A DNA stretch of 64,000 nucleotides, taken from Flavobacterium sp. N2820 (lineage in GTDB: Bacteria; Bacteroidota; Bacteroidia; Flavobacteriales; Flavobacteriaceae). A program made the position numbers and the translations under genes. A model generated the notes under the pieces. That model was not told where the DNA came from. It ran no database searches and was given only the letters and a program-made list of their open reading frames with translations. The stretch lies in assembly GCF_025947285.1 (NCBI RefSeq), contig NZ_CP110008.1, positions 62,001-126,000 on the forward strand. Direction: 5' to 3'. Below, piece by piece: positions 42,475 through 50,906 of the stretch (position 1 is its first letter; each line of letters begins with the position of its first letter).

Positions 42475-44061
42475 TTATAATTGTGTTGAAATGTTATTAT
42501 TTTTATTAATTTTAAATTCGACTCTTCTGTTGGTCTGATCTTGTTCAGGTGTACATTTGTCGCATTTGTTTAATAGTTGGCTTTCTCCATATCCTTTATA
42601 TGATAATCTTGAAGCAGCAATTCCTTTGTCAATTAGATATTGGTAAGTAGATTTTGCTCTTCTTCCAGAAAGTTTTTGATTATAATCTGCGGAACCTTTA
42701 TTGTCTGTATGTGCATTAATAGCAATAGACATTTCAGGGTTATTATTTAATACTTCTACAATTTTATTTAAAGATAAAGTAGATTCTTGTTTGATTGTTG
42801 CTTTGTCAAAATCAAAATAGATATTTTCGATAACAATAGCATCTTCAGTTATAATCGCTTTTTCTTGAGTTAATTTTAAATTTTTATTTGAATCTCCAGA
42901 AGATAAAGAAGTGATTTTTGTTTCATATCCATCTTTGCTAATTGTAGCTGTATATTGTGTTAAAGGATCTAATTCTAATCTAATTTTTCCTTTTTCATCT
43001 GATTTTATTTTTGAAATAATTTCTCCAAATTCATTAGTTACAACAACTTCTGCATTAGGGAGTACAATACTTGATTGTTCTTCAACTACAGTATAGGTTT
43101 GGGTCAAATTTTCTTGTTTTTTGATTTCAAATTTTAAAATATCAAAATTACCAGATTGTTGTTTATCTGTAGATATGTAACCTTTAGAAGGAGAGGTCAT
43201 TACAAAAGCAATATCATCTCTTTTAGAATTTAGGTCAGTTCCTAAGTTCAAAGCTTTTACATAATTGTTCTCTACAACTGAAGATCTAAATACATCATAA
43301 CCGCCCATGTTAGCATGACCTTTTGAAGAAAAGAATAAATATTTACTGTCTAAAGACATAAATGGATATTTCTCATCAAGAGAAGTGTTTACATTTGGCC
43401 CAAGATTAACTAATTTTCCAATTGTTCCATCTGATAAAACGGGTGCTTCATAAATGTCAAAACCACCAAATCCTCCAGGGATGTTTGCCGCTAAAAATAT
43501 TTTTTTACCATCAGGTGATAAACTTGGTGTTTCCACAGAATATTCAGAAGGTACAACTTGAAGATTAGTAATATTTACCCATTTTTTTGGGTCATTTTCG
43601 TTTAAATCAGCCTTGTGAAGTGTAAAAATTTGATTGTTATTTGGACTTTCTTGTGTAAAGTAAATCGTACGTTGATCTGCTGAAAAACTGATAGAACCCT
43701 CATTTTTTTCAGAATCTAATGCTTGGGAGAAAAGCAATGGAAAAGATAAATTTCCATCATCTTTAATATCCACACAGTATAAATTATTATTAGGTTCATT
43801 TGTAACTGGATTCACTGTTACTTCTGCGTGTCTTCTCTTTTTATTAGATAAAATTATGTATTTATTTTTAAAAAAAGAAGTTCCAACTTCGTTCAATTCT
43901 GAGTTAATGCCAGTATCACTAATTAAGTAATTAATACCTTTTGTAGATTTATTTATTGTATTTAAAATGGAATCTAAAGATTCTGATCGTTTTGGTTCTT
44001 GAGAAAAACAAAAAAAAGTTCCAAAAAGGAAAATTAGAATTAGTAATTTGGGGTAATTCAT
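42475..44061 (-). CDS. OmpA-family protein with PD40 propeller (PorE-like layout)
   Basis: The 528-aa envelope protein has a signal peptide (MNYPKLLILIFLFGTFFCFS). PD40/WD40-like beta-propeller repeats cover residues about 80-310 (SVETPSLSPDGKKIFLAANIPGG, KYPFMSLDSKYLFFSSKGH). A carboxypeptidase-regulatory-like domain follows (VVVTNEFGEIISKIKSDEKGKIRLEL), then a C-terminal OmpA peptidoglycan-binding domain (IYFDFDKATIKQES, NAHTDNKGSADYNQKLSGRRA). This order matches T9SS protein PorE of Porphyromonas except for the missing TPR part. Linking the OM to peptidoglycan is likely; a T9SS role is inference. TAATTTTG (complement of 44112-44119) fits its -7 box. Confidence 0.85.
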   Translation of the reverse strand: MNYPKLLILIFLFGTFFCFSQEPKRSESLDSILNTINKSTKGINYLISDTGINSELNEVGTSFFKNKYIILSNKKRRHAEVTVNPVTNEPNNNLYCVDIKDDGNLSFPLLFSQALDSEKNEGSISFSADQRTIYFTQESPNNNQIFTLHKADLNENDPKKWVNITNLQVVPSEYSVETPSLSPDGKKIFLAANIPGGFGGFDIYEAPVLSDGTIGKLVNLGPNVNTSLDEKYPFMSLDSKYLFFSSKGHANMGGYDVFRSSVVENNYVKALNLGTDLNSKRDDIAFVMTSPSKGYISTDKQQSGNFDILKFEIKKQENLTQTYTVVEEQSSIVLPNAEVVVTNEFGEIISKIKSDEKGKIRLELDPLTQYTATISKDGYETKITSLSSGDSNKNLKLTQEKAIITEDAIVIENIYFDFDKATIKQESTLSLNKIVEVLNNNPEMSIAINAHTDNKGSADYNQKLSGRRAKSTYQYLIDKGIAASRLSYKGYGESQLLNKCDKCTPEQDQTNRRVEFKINKNNNISTQL

Positions 44062-44245
44062 AATGTTAAACGCTTAATTTATAGTGGGGTAATAAAAAAT
44101 TAAATCAAGCGCAAAATTAATACTAAATTTTACATAAAAAATCTTTTATAAAACATTTATGATAAAACTCGACGAACTGCAAAAAAAATCGATTTCAGGT
44201 AAAATTATTCGAATTAAATTTCGGTTATTTTTTTGTTAAATATAT

Positions 44246-44410
44246 TTATGACAGTTTAATTTTGTCAATTTCTATATTTTTCTTGGGATTTATTACATTT
44301 TCTTTTATTTCACATCTTCTATATGGACCACACTTATAACGTCTTGGTCCACAAGAAAATGATGAAATAATAATGCTCAAGAGTACTAAAAATGAAGCTA
44401 TTTTTTTCAT
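44246..44410 (-). CDS. 54-aa cysteine-containing lipoprotein
   Basis: An ORF from ATG 44410 encodes MKKIASFLVLLSIIISSFSC with lipobox FSC, then a motif CGPRRYKCGPYRRC with three cysteines (counting the lipidated one) in a GPRRYKCGPYRRC near-repeat, and a lysine/isoleucine tail. It starts 9 bp after the GH3 gene on the same strand. The rest of 44062-44245 shows only the upstream region of the OmpA gene. The near-duplicate CGPxRxxC pattern is suggestive of a metal- or redox-active loop, which is speculation. Confidence 0.65.
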   Translation of the reverse strand: MKKIASFLVLLSIIISSFSCGPRRYKCGPYRRCEIKENVINPKKNIEIDKIKLS

Positions 44411-44419
44411 GTGATTTTA

Positions 44420-45928
44420 TTATAATTGTAATAAACTTTCTAAATAATTTCGATCATTAGAAAGCCTCGGAATTTTGTGTTGCCCTCCTAATTTATCATT
44501 TTGTTTTAACCAATCATAAAACAAGTTTTTTCGGGCCACATTTAATACTAACGGGTTTAATGTCATATTGTTATATCGCTTGGCTTCATAATCTGAATTT
44601 AAAGACTGAATAGTATCGTCTAAAGCAAAACGGAATTTTTCAATGTCTTCAGGCGGATGCTTAAATTCAATAATCCATTCATGTGAACCTTTTTGCGCCT
44701 CGCTCATAAAAACTGGAGCTACAGTATAATCAACTATTTCGCAGTCAAATAGAGCGCATGTTTTTGCTATAGCCGCATCAGTATTTTCAACCATTAGTTC
44801 TTCTCCAAAAACATTTATGTGATGTTTTGTTCTTCCTGTAACTTTAATTCGATATGGGTTTAAAGAAGTAAATCGAATCGTATCACCAATTAAATAGCGC
44901 CATAAGCCTGAATTTGTTGTAATTACTAAGGCATAATTCTTATTTAATTCTACTTGATTAAGACGAATAACACGCTGGTTTAATGTTCCAAAAGTATCCA
45001 TCGGGATAAATTCGTAGAAAATTCCATAATCTAACATCAATAATAATTCGTTAGAATCATTTTGGTCTTGAATTGCAAAAAAACCTTCTGATGCATTGTA
45101 AATTTCATAATATTTGAAGTCGTCTTTTGGGAATAATTTTTTATATTGTTCTCTATACGGATCAAAATTTACGCCTCCATGAAAGTATACTTCTGCATTT
45201 GGCCAAAGCTCTAATAAATTAGATTTTCCGGTGGTTTCTAATGCTTTTTGAAGTAAAACCAACATCCAACTGGGAACACCAGCCAAACTTGTTACATTTT
45301 CGTTGATGGTTTCATTAATAATGGCAGGAAGTTTCGTCTCCCAATCTCCCATTAACGATATTTTACTGCTAGGTGTAGAGCTAAATTCGGCCCAAATGGG
45401 CATATTATCAATCAAAATTGCCGATAAATCCCCAAAAAAAGTATTGTTGTCTTCATACAATTGCTTGCTTCCGCCTAAGCGAAGGCTTTTTCCAGTAAAA
45501 AGTTGCGAATCTTCATTATTATTTAAAAATAAACACAATAAATCTTTACTCGCTTTGTAATGACAATTTTCTAAAGCTTCTGAACTTACAGGTATAAATT
45601 TACTTTTTGCATTAGTAGTTCCACTTGATTTTGCAAACCATTTAATGTTAGAGTGCCAAAATACATTTTGATCGCCTTTACGTGTAAGCTCTATTAAAGG
45701 TTCTAAATCTTCATAAGTAGAAACAGGAATTCGTTCTGAAAAAGTAGTATAGCTTTTCATGGAAGAAAAATCATATTTCTTACCAAGTTGCGTGTTTTCA
45801 GACGTTTTAATTAGATTAAAAAGTAATTCATCTTGCACTTCATGCGGATATTTTAAAAACAATTCCATTTGATGAATTCGCTTTTTTAAAATCCAAGTGG
45901 CAAAAGAATTTATTATTTGTAATGGCAT
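44420..45928 (-). CDS. GH3-family acyl-adenylate/amide synthetase
   Basis: The 502-aa cytoplasmic enzyme is of the GH3 type, known in plants for joining amino acids to hormones by adenylation. Bacterial members have unknown substrates. Family features are WFAKSSGTTNAKSKFIPVS (the phosphate-binding SSGTT motif), EIYNASEGFFAIQD, GLWRYLIGDTIRFTS and TGRTKHHINVFGEELMVEN. It is followed by the 54-aa lipoprotein on the same strand; the upstream region is shared with the divergent DUF2797 gene. Confidence 0.9.
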   Translation of the reverse strand: MPLQIINSFATWILKKRIHQMELFLKYPHEVQDELLFNLIKTSENTQLGKKYDFSSMKSYTTFSERIPVSTYEDLEPLIELTRKGDQNVFWHSNIKWFAKSSGTTNAKSKFIPVSSEALENCHYKASKDLLCLFLNNNEDSQLFTGKSLRLGGSKQLYEDNNTFFGDLSAILIDNMPIWAEFSSTPSSKISLMGDWETKLPAIINETINENVTSLAGVPSWMLVLLQKALETTGKSNLLELWPNAEVYFHGGVNFDPYREQYKKLFPKDDFKYYEIYNASEGFFAIQDQNDSNELLLMLDYGIFYEFIPMDTFGTLNQRVIRLNQVELNKNYALVITTNSGLWRYLIGDTIRFTSLNPYRIKVTGRTKHHINVFGEELMVENTDAAIAKTCALFDCEIVDYTVAPVFMSEAQKGSHEWIIEFKHPPEDIEKFRFALDDTIQSLNSDYEAKRYNNMTLNPLVLNVARKNLFYDWLKQNDKLGGQHKIPRLSNDRNYLESLLQL

Positions 45929-46029
45929 TTACCTATTGCTAATTTTGAATTATTAATTTGGAATAATAACTTTACCAAAAATAGCATTTTTTTCAAATAA
46001 TTGAACAAAAAAGAAAATCTTTACACGAA

Positions 46030-46821
46030 ATGATATATCAAGGCACACTTTCAAAAATGCAAACCGAATTTAGTTTCCCAATCCAATATTATTTGGTTTT
46101 TGAAAATAGTTTTTTAAACATCAACCAACTTATAGGAAAGGAGATAGAAATAGCGTTTCAAGGCTATCAATGTTTAAATTGCGGAAAAGCTAAGAAAATC
46201 TTTCGTCAAGGATTTTGTTACGATTGTTTTATGAGTAGTCCTGCTGTTGGAGATTGGATTATGAAACCCGAATTAAGTACTGCACATTTAGATATTGAAG
46301 ATAGAGATTTAGCTTATGAAAAGCGCGTGCAATTGCAACCTCATGTAGTTTATTTGGCATTATCGAGTGAGGTGAAAGTAGGAGTAACCCGAAAAACACA
46401 AGTGCCAACACGATGGATAGATCAAGGCGCTGTGCAAGCGATTCCAATTGTAGAAGTTCCCAATAGATATTTAGCTGGTATTACTGAGGTTGCTTTGAAA
46501 AATCATTTTGCCGATAAAACGAATTGGCAAAAAATGCTAAAAAACGAAGTGCCTAATATGGATTTAATTGCTGAGCGAAACAAGGTATTTGATTGGTTGC
46601 CTAATGAAGTAAAAGATTATTTTCCAAAGGAAGAAAAAATCATTCAAATGGATTTTCCTGTTTTGCAATATCCTAAAAAAGTTAGCAGTTTAAATTTAGA
46701 TAAAACGCCAAATTTCTCAGGAAAATTAGCAGGAATAAAAGGACAATACCTACTTTTTGAAGACGGAACCGTCTTTAACGTTAGAACATATGAAGGTTAT
46801 GTAGTAAAAATGAGTTTGTAA
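46030..46821 (+). CDS. DUF2797 zinc-ribbon protein
   Basis: The 263-aa cytoplasmic protein has a four-cysteine cluster CLNCGKAKKIFRQGFCYDC near residues 52-70. A central part follows (HVVYLALSSEVKVGVTRKTQVPTRWIDQGA, then VPNRYLAGITEVALKNHF) that has the look of a GIY-YIG-related fold. The family function is unknown. It stands alone between the divergent GH3 gene and the convergent AsmA-like gene. Confidence 0.8.
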   Translation: MIYQGTLSKMQTEFSFPIQYYLVFENSFLNINQLIGKEIEIAFQGYQCLNCGKAKKIFRQGFCYDCFMSSPAVGDWIMKPELSTAHLDIEDRDLAYEKRVQLQPHVVYLALSSEVKVGVTRKTQVPTRWIDQGAVQAIPIVEVPNRYLAGITEVALKNHFADKTNWQKMLKNEVPNMDLIAERNKVFDWLPNEVKDYFPKEEKIIQMDFPVLQYPKKVSSLNLDKTPNFSGKLAGIKGQYLLFEDGTVFNVRTYEGYVVKMSL

Positions 46822-46826
46822 AAAAT

Positions 46827-46865
46827 AAACCCTTTCAAATTTACAGTTGAAAGGGTTTGTTTTTG
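46827..46865. terminator. Terminator between the DUF2797 gene and the AsmA-like gene
   Basis: AAACCCTTTCAA (46827-46838) is the exact reverse complement of TTGAAAGGGTTT (46847-46858), loop 8 nt, followed by T-rich sequence. It lies between convergent genes. Confidence 0.85.
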
Positions 46866-46882
46866 CATTTAAAACAGTGTGT

Positions 46883-49486
46883 TTATTCTTTTTTCTTCTT
46901 TTTAAGCCAACCATTTAATGCATCCGTTGCTTTGGTTTTGAGTTCTTCTTTAGGAGTTGCCTTAGGTTTTGTTGTGTCTGTTGCTGTAGTAGTTCCAGAA
47001 GTGTTGCCTTTAGTACCCCCAAGCAAATTTCCTAATGCTGATGTTCCTTGATTGATGTATTTGTCTTTTTGCATTTTTACCAATTGTGAAGCCAAATTGG
47101 TAGTAGCTTGTTTCATGTCGGTTGTGATTTTTGGTTGTTTAAAGTTTCCGCCAAGCACAGCATTTACAGGAATGTTTTGAATTTTATTTTGATCTGCAGG
47201 TGTAAGCTTTGTTAATAAATTAGTTACTTCTTTACCTAAATATTTTGCAGGTACATCAAATTTTAAGTTGTAATTCATATTTTGATCAAAACCATGTGTT
47301 CCGCCCACATTTACAGTGATGTCTTGATATTTGATATCAAATGGTTTTACATTTACTTTTCCGTCTTTGAACGATAATGCCGCTTTTACATCATTTAAGT
47401 TGACTTTACTCATGTCAATGAACTTTACATTCGAACTTAAAGCCGTTAATAAAGTTGAGTTTTTTTCATTAATTGTAGTAGATAGCAATTGACCTAATAA
47501 ATCCCCAGAAATGGTTTTTAAATTTGGTGTCATATCTTGTTGTAAATCACCCGACAATTTTATTGTAGAGTTTAATTTACCATTAATTACCCCAGCAATC
47601 GGAGCAATCGATTTTAGCATGTCTAATTGTGTGAAAGATTCGGCAATATTAACTTTATCTAAGCCTAAATTCATATTAAACGTTGGCGTTTTCCCTTTAG
47701 TTGAAACTGTACCGGTTAAACCGATATTTCCGCCAAAAATGCTCATTTTTAAATTGTTTAAGCTTACCGCTTCATCTCTAATTACCATATTTCCCGAAAC
47801 ATCTTGCAAATTCAAATTGTCATAAACAACAGTTTTTGCTTTTGCAGTTATACTACAATCTAAAAACGAAGGAATTTTGACCGCTTCAGTAGATTTTTTA
47901 CCTTCATCATTAGTGGTAGTAGTTGGAGCCATAAAATCTGAAACTACTAGTTTTGTTGAATTCATGTTGAAATTTCCTTTCAGAATTTGGTTTTTGAATA
48001 CAAATCCATAAAAGTTATCTAACGTTCCTGTAACTTGTAAATCGGAAGTTCCCGTTTTTGCATCAAATTGATTTAAACGAATTTGGCTTGGATTAAATGC
48101 CACTGACGCTTGGTTAATTTTGAACGGTTTTGCCATTTCTGGCCCTTCGTAATTGAATCCAGTCAAACTTGCAATTCCCGAATTTTGAATGTTTTGGTAT
48201 TGAGAAGTTTCAACAGATTTCATGTCAAATTTTGTCTTAACATCAGCTTTTAAAATTCCGGTTAACGGTTTGTCTAATTTTACGGGATAAGCCTTAGTAA
48301 CATTTGCTAAATTGATTGTTCCCTTTAATTCGGCATCAACTAATGCATTTGTTGCTATGTTTCTAATATTGGCTTTTGCATTAAACACATCTTGGTCAAT
48401 TGAAAATGCAAGTTTGTTCAAATTCACATACGTATCGTTCATTAAACCGGTTTCGTTGATAATATGTGTGTCAATGACGATATTCTTAACCGATTTTGGT
48501 AAATCTGGATATTGAAAAGACGCATTATTAGAAGCAATTTTTACATCAAAAGCAGGAATCGTAGTTTCGGTTAAATTTCCTTTTACTTTTCCGTCTACTG
48601 AAAATTGTCCAGTTGTTTTTACTTTGTTAATATCACCTGAATAAGCAGCTGGAATTAATCCCAAGAAGTTTTTAAAATCAGATGTTGGCGTTTTGAATGT
48701 TAAGTCATACGTTTGACCCGCTTCCACCATTTGAATAAATCCATTGAATTCTAATGGCAACTGATTGATTAATGCTTTGTTGTCTTTGAATTCATATTTA
48801 CTTTTTTCTAAATCAATTCCTAAAATGGCATCTAATGAAATAGCTACATTGTTCATGTAGTTCATTTTGTCCATATCAAAAGATAGTTTTGCAGTAGTTT
48901 TAGTTTCTAAATCTAATTTTTGAGCAGCAAAATTCCCTTTTCCTTCGTGATTAATGCTGTCTAAAACCATTTTTATTTTTGAACCTTCGTCGGTATAAGT
49001 GAATTTTAAATTTTCTACTTCATAATCCTGAATATTTAAGGCAAAAGGTTTGCTGTCAGAAGGTTTTTTATCGGCTTCTTCTTTTAATGCAATATCAAAA
49101 TTCCCTAAGCCATCTTTATTAAAAATGATGTTTACAATTCCGTCAACCACACTAAAACTTTCTAAATTCATAGCTTCTCCTTCGCCTTTAAAGAGTTCTT
49201 TTACACTCATGGTTACGTTGGTTTCACCCGAATATAAAAGTGTATCGTTTTCAAATGGCGCTTTAGTAATAATGCTTAATTTTTCAATCGTAACATTAGC
49301 TTGCGGAAAACTTTTGAATAAACTCAAATCCACATCTTCAAACGCAATGTTTGCATTTACATTTTCATTCAACGTTTTGGCAATCATTTCCTTGATTTTG
49401 TCTTTGAACAAAAATGGAGCCGCTGCCAATGCGATAATGATTACCAATAGGGAAATTCCAATTCCTTTTAAGATTTTTTTCAACAT
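46883..49486 (-). CDS. AsmA-like envelope protein
   Basis: The 867-aa protein has one N-terminal membrane anchor (ILKGIGISLLVIIIALAAAPFLF) and then a long periplasmic beta-rich part of the AsmA/YhdP type, characterised by DVDLSLFKSFPQANVTIEKLSI near the start and the C-terminal AsmA domain (ISGDLLGQLLSTTINEKNSTLLTALSSNVKFIDMSKVNLNDVKAALSFKDG). Members are thought to bridge inner and outer membrane and move lipids. The C-terminal tail is Thr/Lys-rich, ending in KKKKE. It is probably monocistronic. Confidence 0.85.
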   Translation of the reverse strand: MLKKILKGIGISLLVIIIALAAAPFLFKDKIKEMIAKTLNENVNANIAFEDVDLSLFKSFPQANVTIEKLSIITKAPFENDTLLYSGETNVTMSVKELFKGEGEAMNLESFSVVDGIVNIIFNKDGLGNFDIALKEEADKKPSDSKPFALNIQDYEVENLKFTYTDEGSKIKMVLDSINHEGKGNFAAQKLDLETKTTAKLSFDMDKMNYMNNVAISLDAILGIDLEKSKYEFKDNKALINQLPLEFNGFIQMVEAGQTYDLTFKTPTSDFKNFLGLIPAAYSGDINKVKTTGQFSVDGKVKGNLTETTIPAFDVKIASNNASFQYPDLPKSVKNIVIDTHIINETGLMNDTYVNLNKLAFSIDQDVFNAKANIRNIATNALVDAELKGTINLANVTKAYPVKLDKPLTGILKADVKTKFDMKSVETSQYQNIQNSGIASLTGFNYEGPEMAKPFKINQASVAFNPSQIRLNQFDAKTGTSDLQVTGTLDNFYGFVFKNQILKGNFNMNSTKLVVSDFMAPTTTTNDEGKKSTEAVKIPSFLDCSITAKAKTVVYDNLNLQDVSGNMVIRDEAVSLNNLKMSIFGGNIGLTGTVSTKGKTPTFNMNLGLDKVNIAESFTQLDMLKSIAPIAGVINGKLNSTIKLSGDLQQDMTPNLKTISGDLLGQLLSTTINEKNSTLLTALSSNVKFIDMSKVNLNDVKAALSFKDGKVNVKPFDIKYQDITVNVGGTHGFDQNMNYNLKFDVPAKYLGKEVTNLLTKLTPADQNKIQNIPVNAVLGGNFKQPKITTDMKQATTNLASQLVKMQKDKYINQGTSALGNLLGGTKGNTSGTTTATDTTKPKATPKEELKTKATDALNGWLKKKKKE

Positions 49487-49602
49487 AATTATATATTATT
49501 TGTGAAGCGAATGGTTTATAAGCTACTTGACTATTTCTATTGTAACAAAATTAGTACCAAAATAATAAGTTAGCATTAAAATGAAGTTAAACTTATAAAA
49601 AA

Positions 49603-49623
49603 AATCCCGAAATAATCGGGATT
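49603..49623 (-). terminator. Terminator of clpS
   Basis: AATCCCGA and TCGGGATT (49603-49610, 49616-49623) form an 8-bp stem with loop of 5; on the minus strand it is followed by a T-run (49602-49595). Confidence 0.9.
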
Positions 49624-49626
49624 CTT

Positions 49627-49902
49627 TTATATAATTTCTGCGCTTAATCCAGCATCTAAAAGTGCTGAGCATTGGGGTTTTAATTCGTCTAATGCGCCCG
49701 TTTTTACAGTACATTTTCCTTTGTAATGCACTAATAGGGCACATTGTTCAGCTTGTAAATCATCATGATTACAAACTCTTACAAGTGTATCAATAACGTG
49801 ATCGAAAGTATTTATATCATCATTATGTAACACAATTTCGTTATTGTAACCTATGGCTTCTTCTACTAAAAATTTTTCCTGTAATTTTTCTATCGTGCTC
49901 AT
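49627..49902 (-). CDS. clpS: ATP-dependent Clp protease adaptor ClpS
   Basis: It delivers N-degron substrates to a Clp ATPase. The 91 residues contain the core YNNEIVLHNDDINTFDHVIDTLVRV (the NDD.NT binding-pocket motif), AEQCALLVHYKGKCTVKTG and the final helix LKPQCSALLDAGLSAEI. The stop is followed by its terminator. The gene is about 75 bp downstream of prmA on the same strand, with no clpA/clpC gene adjacent. Confidence 0.95.
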   Translation of the reverse strand: MSTIEKLQEKFLVEEAIGYNNEIVLHNDDINTFDHVIDTLVRVCNHDDLQAEQCALLVHYKGKCTVKTGALDELKPQCSALLDAGLSAEII

Positions 49903-49978
49903 TTCCTTTTAGTTTGAATGTTCTACACAAATTTAAAAAAATTATTTAAACCAACAAATTCTAATTATTCTTCTTTTG

Positions 49979-50815
49979 TTATTGCTTCTTAAATCGTAAT
50001 GCTACCCAATTATTTTTTTCAAATTGTTTTTCATAAGTAAGCCCTTTAGCAATACAACTTTCAGAAATTACGGGAATATCTTCGGTATAAAAACCACTTA
50101 AAAATAAAATTCCGTTTTCATTTAAACAATTTACATAATGTTGCATGTCGTTTAAAAGAATATTACGGTTGATGTTTGCAATAATTATGTCGTATTTTTT
50201 ATCAACTAATAAAGAGGCATCACCTTCGTAAACTGAAATATGGTTGCAATTATTGCGTTCTGCATTTTCAATGGAGTTTAGATAGCACCAATTGTCAATA
50301 TCAATAGCATCGATTGGTTGAGCACCTTTCATTTCAGCTAAAATGGCTAAAATGGCTGTTCCGCAACCCATGTCTAAGGTTTTTTTATTTGTAAAGTCTG
50401 TTTCAAGTATGTGTTGAATCATCATGTGAGTGGTTTCATGATGACCTGTTCCAAAACTCATTTTTGGTTCAATTACAATATCATATTCGGCATTAGTTTT
50501 TTCGTGAAAAGGAGCTCTTACATGACATTTTCCGTCTACTTCGATTGCTTCAAAGTTTTTTTCCCATTCTTCATTCCAATTTACTTGCTCAATTTCCTCA
50601 AAAGTATAATTGATTTTAAATTCTGGATTATCTAAGATCTGAATATCTTCTAAAATAGTTTCGCTCCACAAATCTTTTTGAACATAGGCAGAAATTCCTG
50701 TTTCGGTTTCAATAAAGCTTTCAAAAGCTTTTTCTCCTAATTCAGCAATTAAAATTTCGCTACCTAATTCAATAGGTTCTATTGTAAAGTGATATCCAAT
50801 GTATATATTTGACAT
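49979..50815 (-). CDS. prmA: Ribosomal protein L11 methyltransferase
   Basis: It trimethylates ribosomal protein L11 using S-adenosylmethionine. The 278 residues have a substrate-recognition N-terminus and a Rossmann-like domain with MSFGTGHHETTHMM, the SAM motif LDMGCGTAILAILAEMKGA and ANINRNILL (the NPPY-equivalent). I chose ATG 50815 (MSNIYIGYHFTIE). TACCTTTG (complement of 50831-50838) fits its -7 box, and the gene is divergent from the porin. Confidence 0.95.
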   Translation of the reverse strand: MSNIYIGYHFTIEPIELGSEILIAELGEKAFESFIETETGISAYVQKDLWSETILEDIQILDNPEFKINYTFEEIEQVNWNEEWEKNFEAIEVDGKCHVRAPFHEKTNAEYDIVIEPKMSFGTGHHETTHMMIQHILETDFTNKKTLDMGCGTAILAILAEMKGAQPIDAIDIDNWCYLNSIENAERNNCNHISVYEGDASLLVDKKYDIIIANINRNILLNDMQHYVNCLNENGILFLSGFYTEDIPVISESCIAKGLTYEKQFEKNNWVALRFKKQ

Positions 50816-50844
50816 AACATTAATTTTTTGCAAAGGTAATATTT

Positions 50845-50878
50845 ACTTAACATACTTAACATTGATTTGATGTTAAGT
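50845..50878. promoter_or_regulatory. Triple 9-mer ACTTAACAT upstream of the porin gene
   Basis: ACTTAACAT occurs at 50845-50853 and directly again at 50854-50862, and its reverse complement ATGTTAAGT at 50870-50878. The last two form an inverted repeat with a 7-nt spacer. The site lies between the divergent prmA and porin starts. Confidence 0.65.
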
Positions 50879-50906
50879 TTGCACAAAATATACAACAACA
50901 TAACAA

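Noticed and set aside
44062..44245. Additional small gene in the OmpA upstream region
   Set aside because: No frame with a plausible start and protein-like composition; only the promoter box at 44112-44119 is seen.
49523..49744. 73-aa minus-strand ORF overlapping clpS
   Set aside because: It is a second frame across the clpS end and its terminator; clpS is the clear gene.
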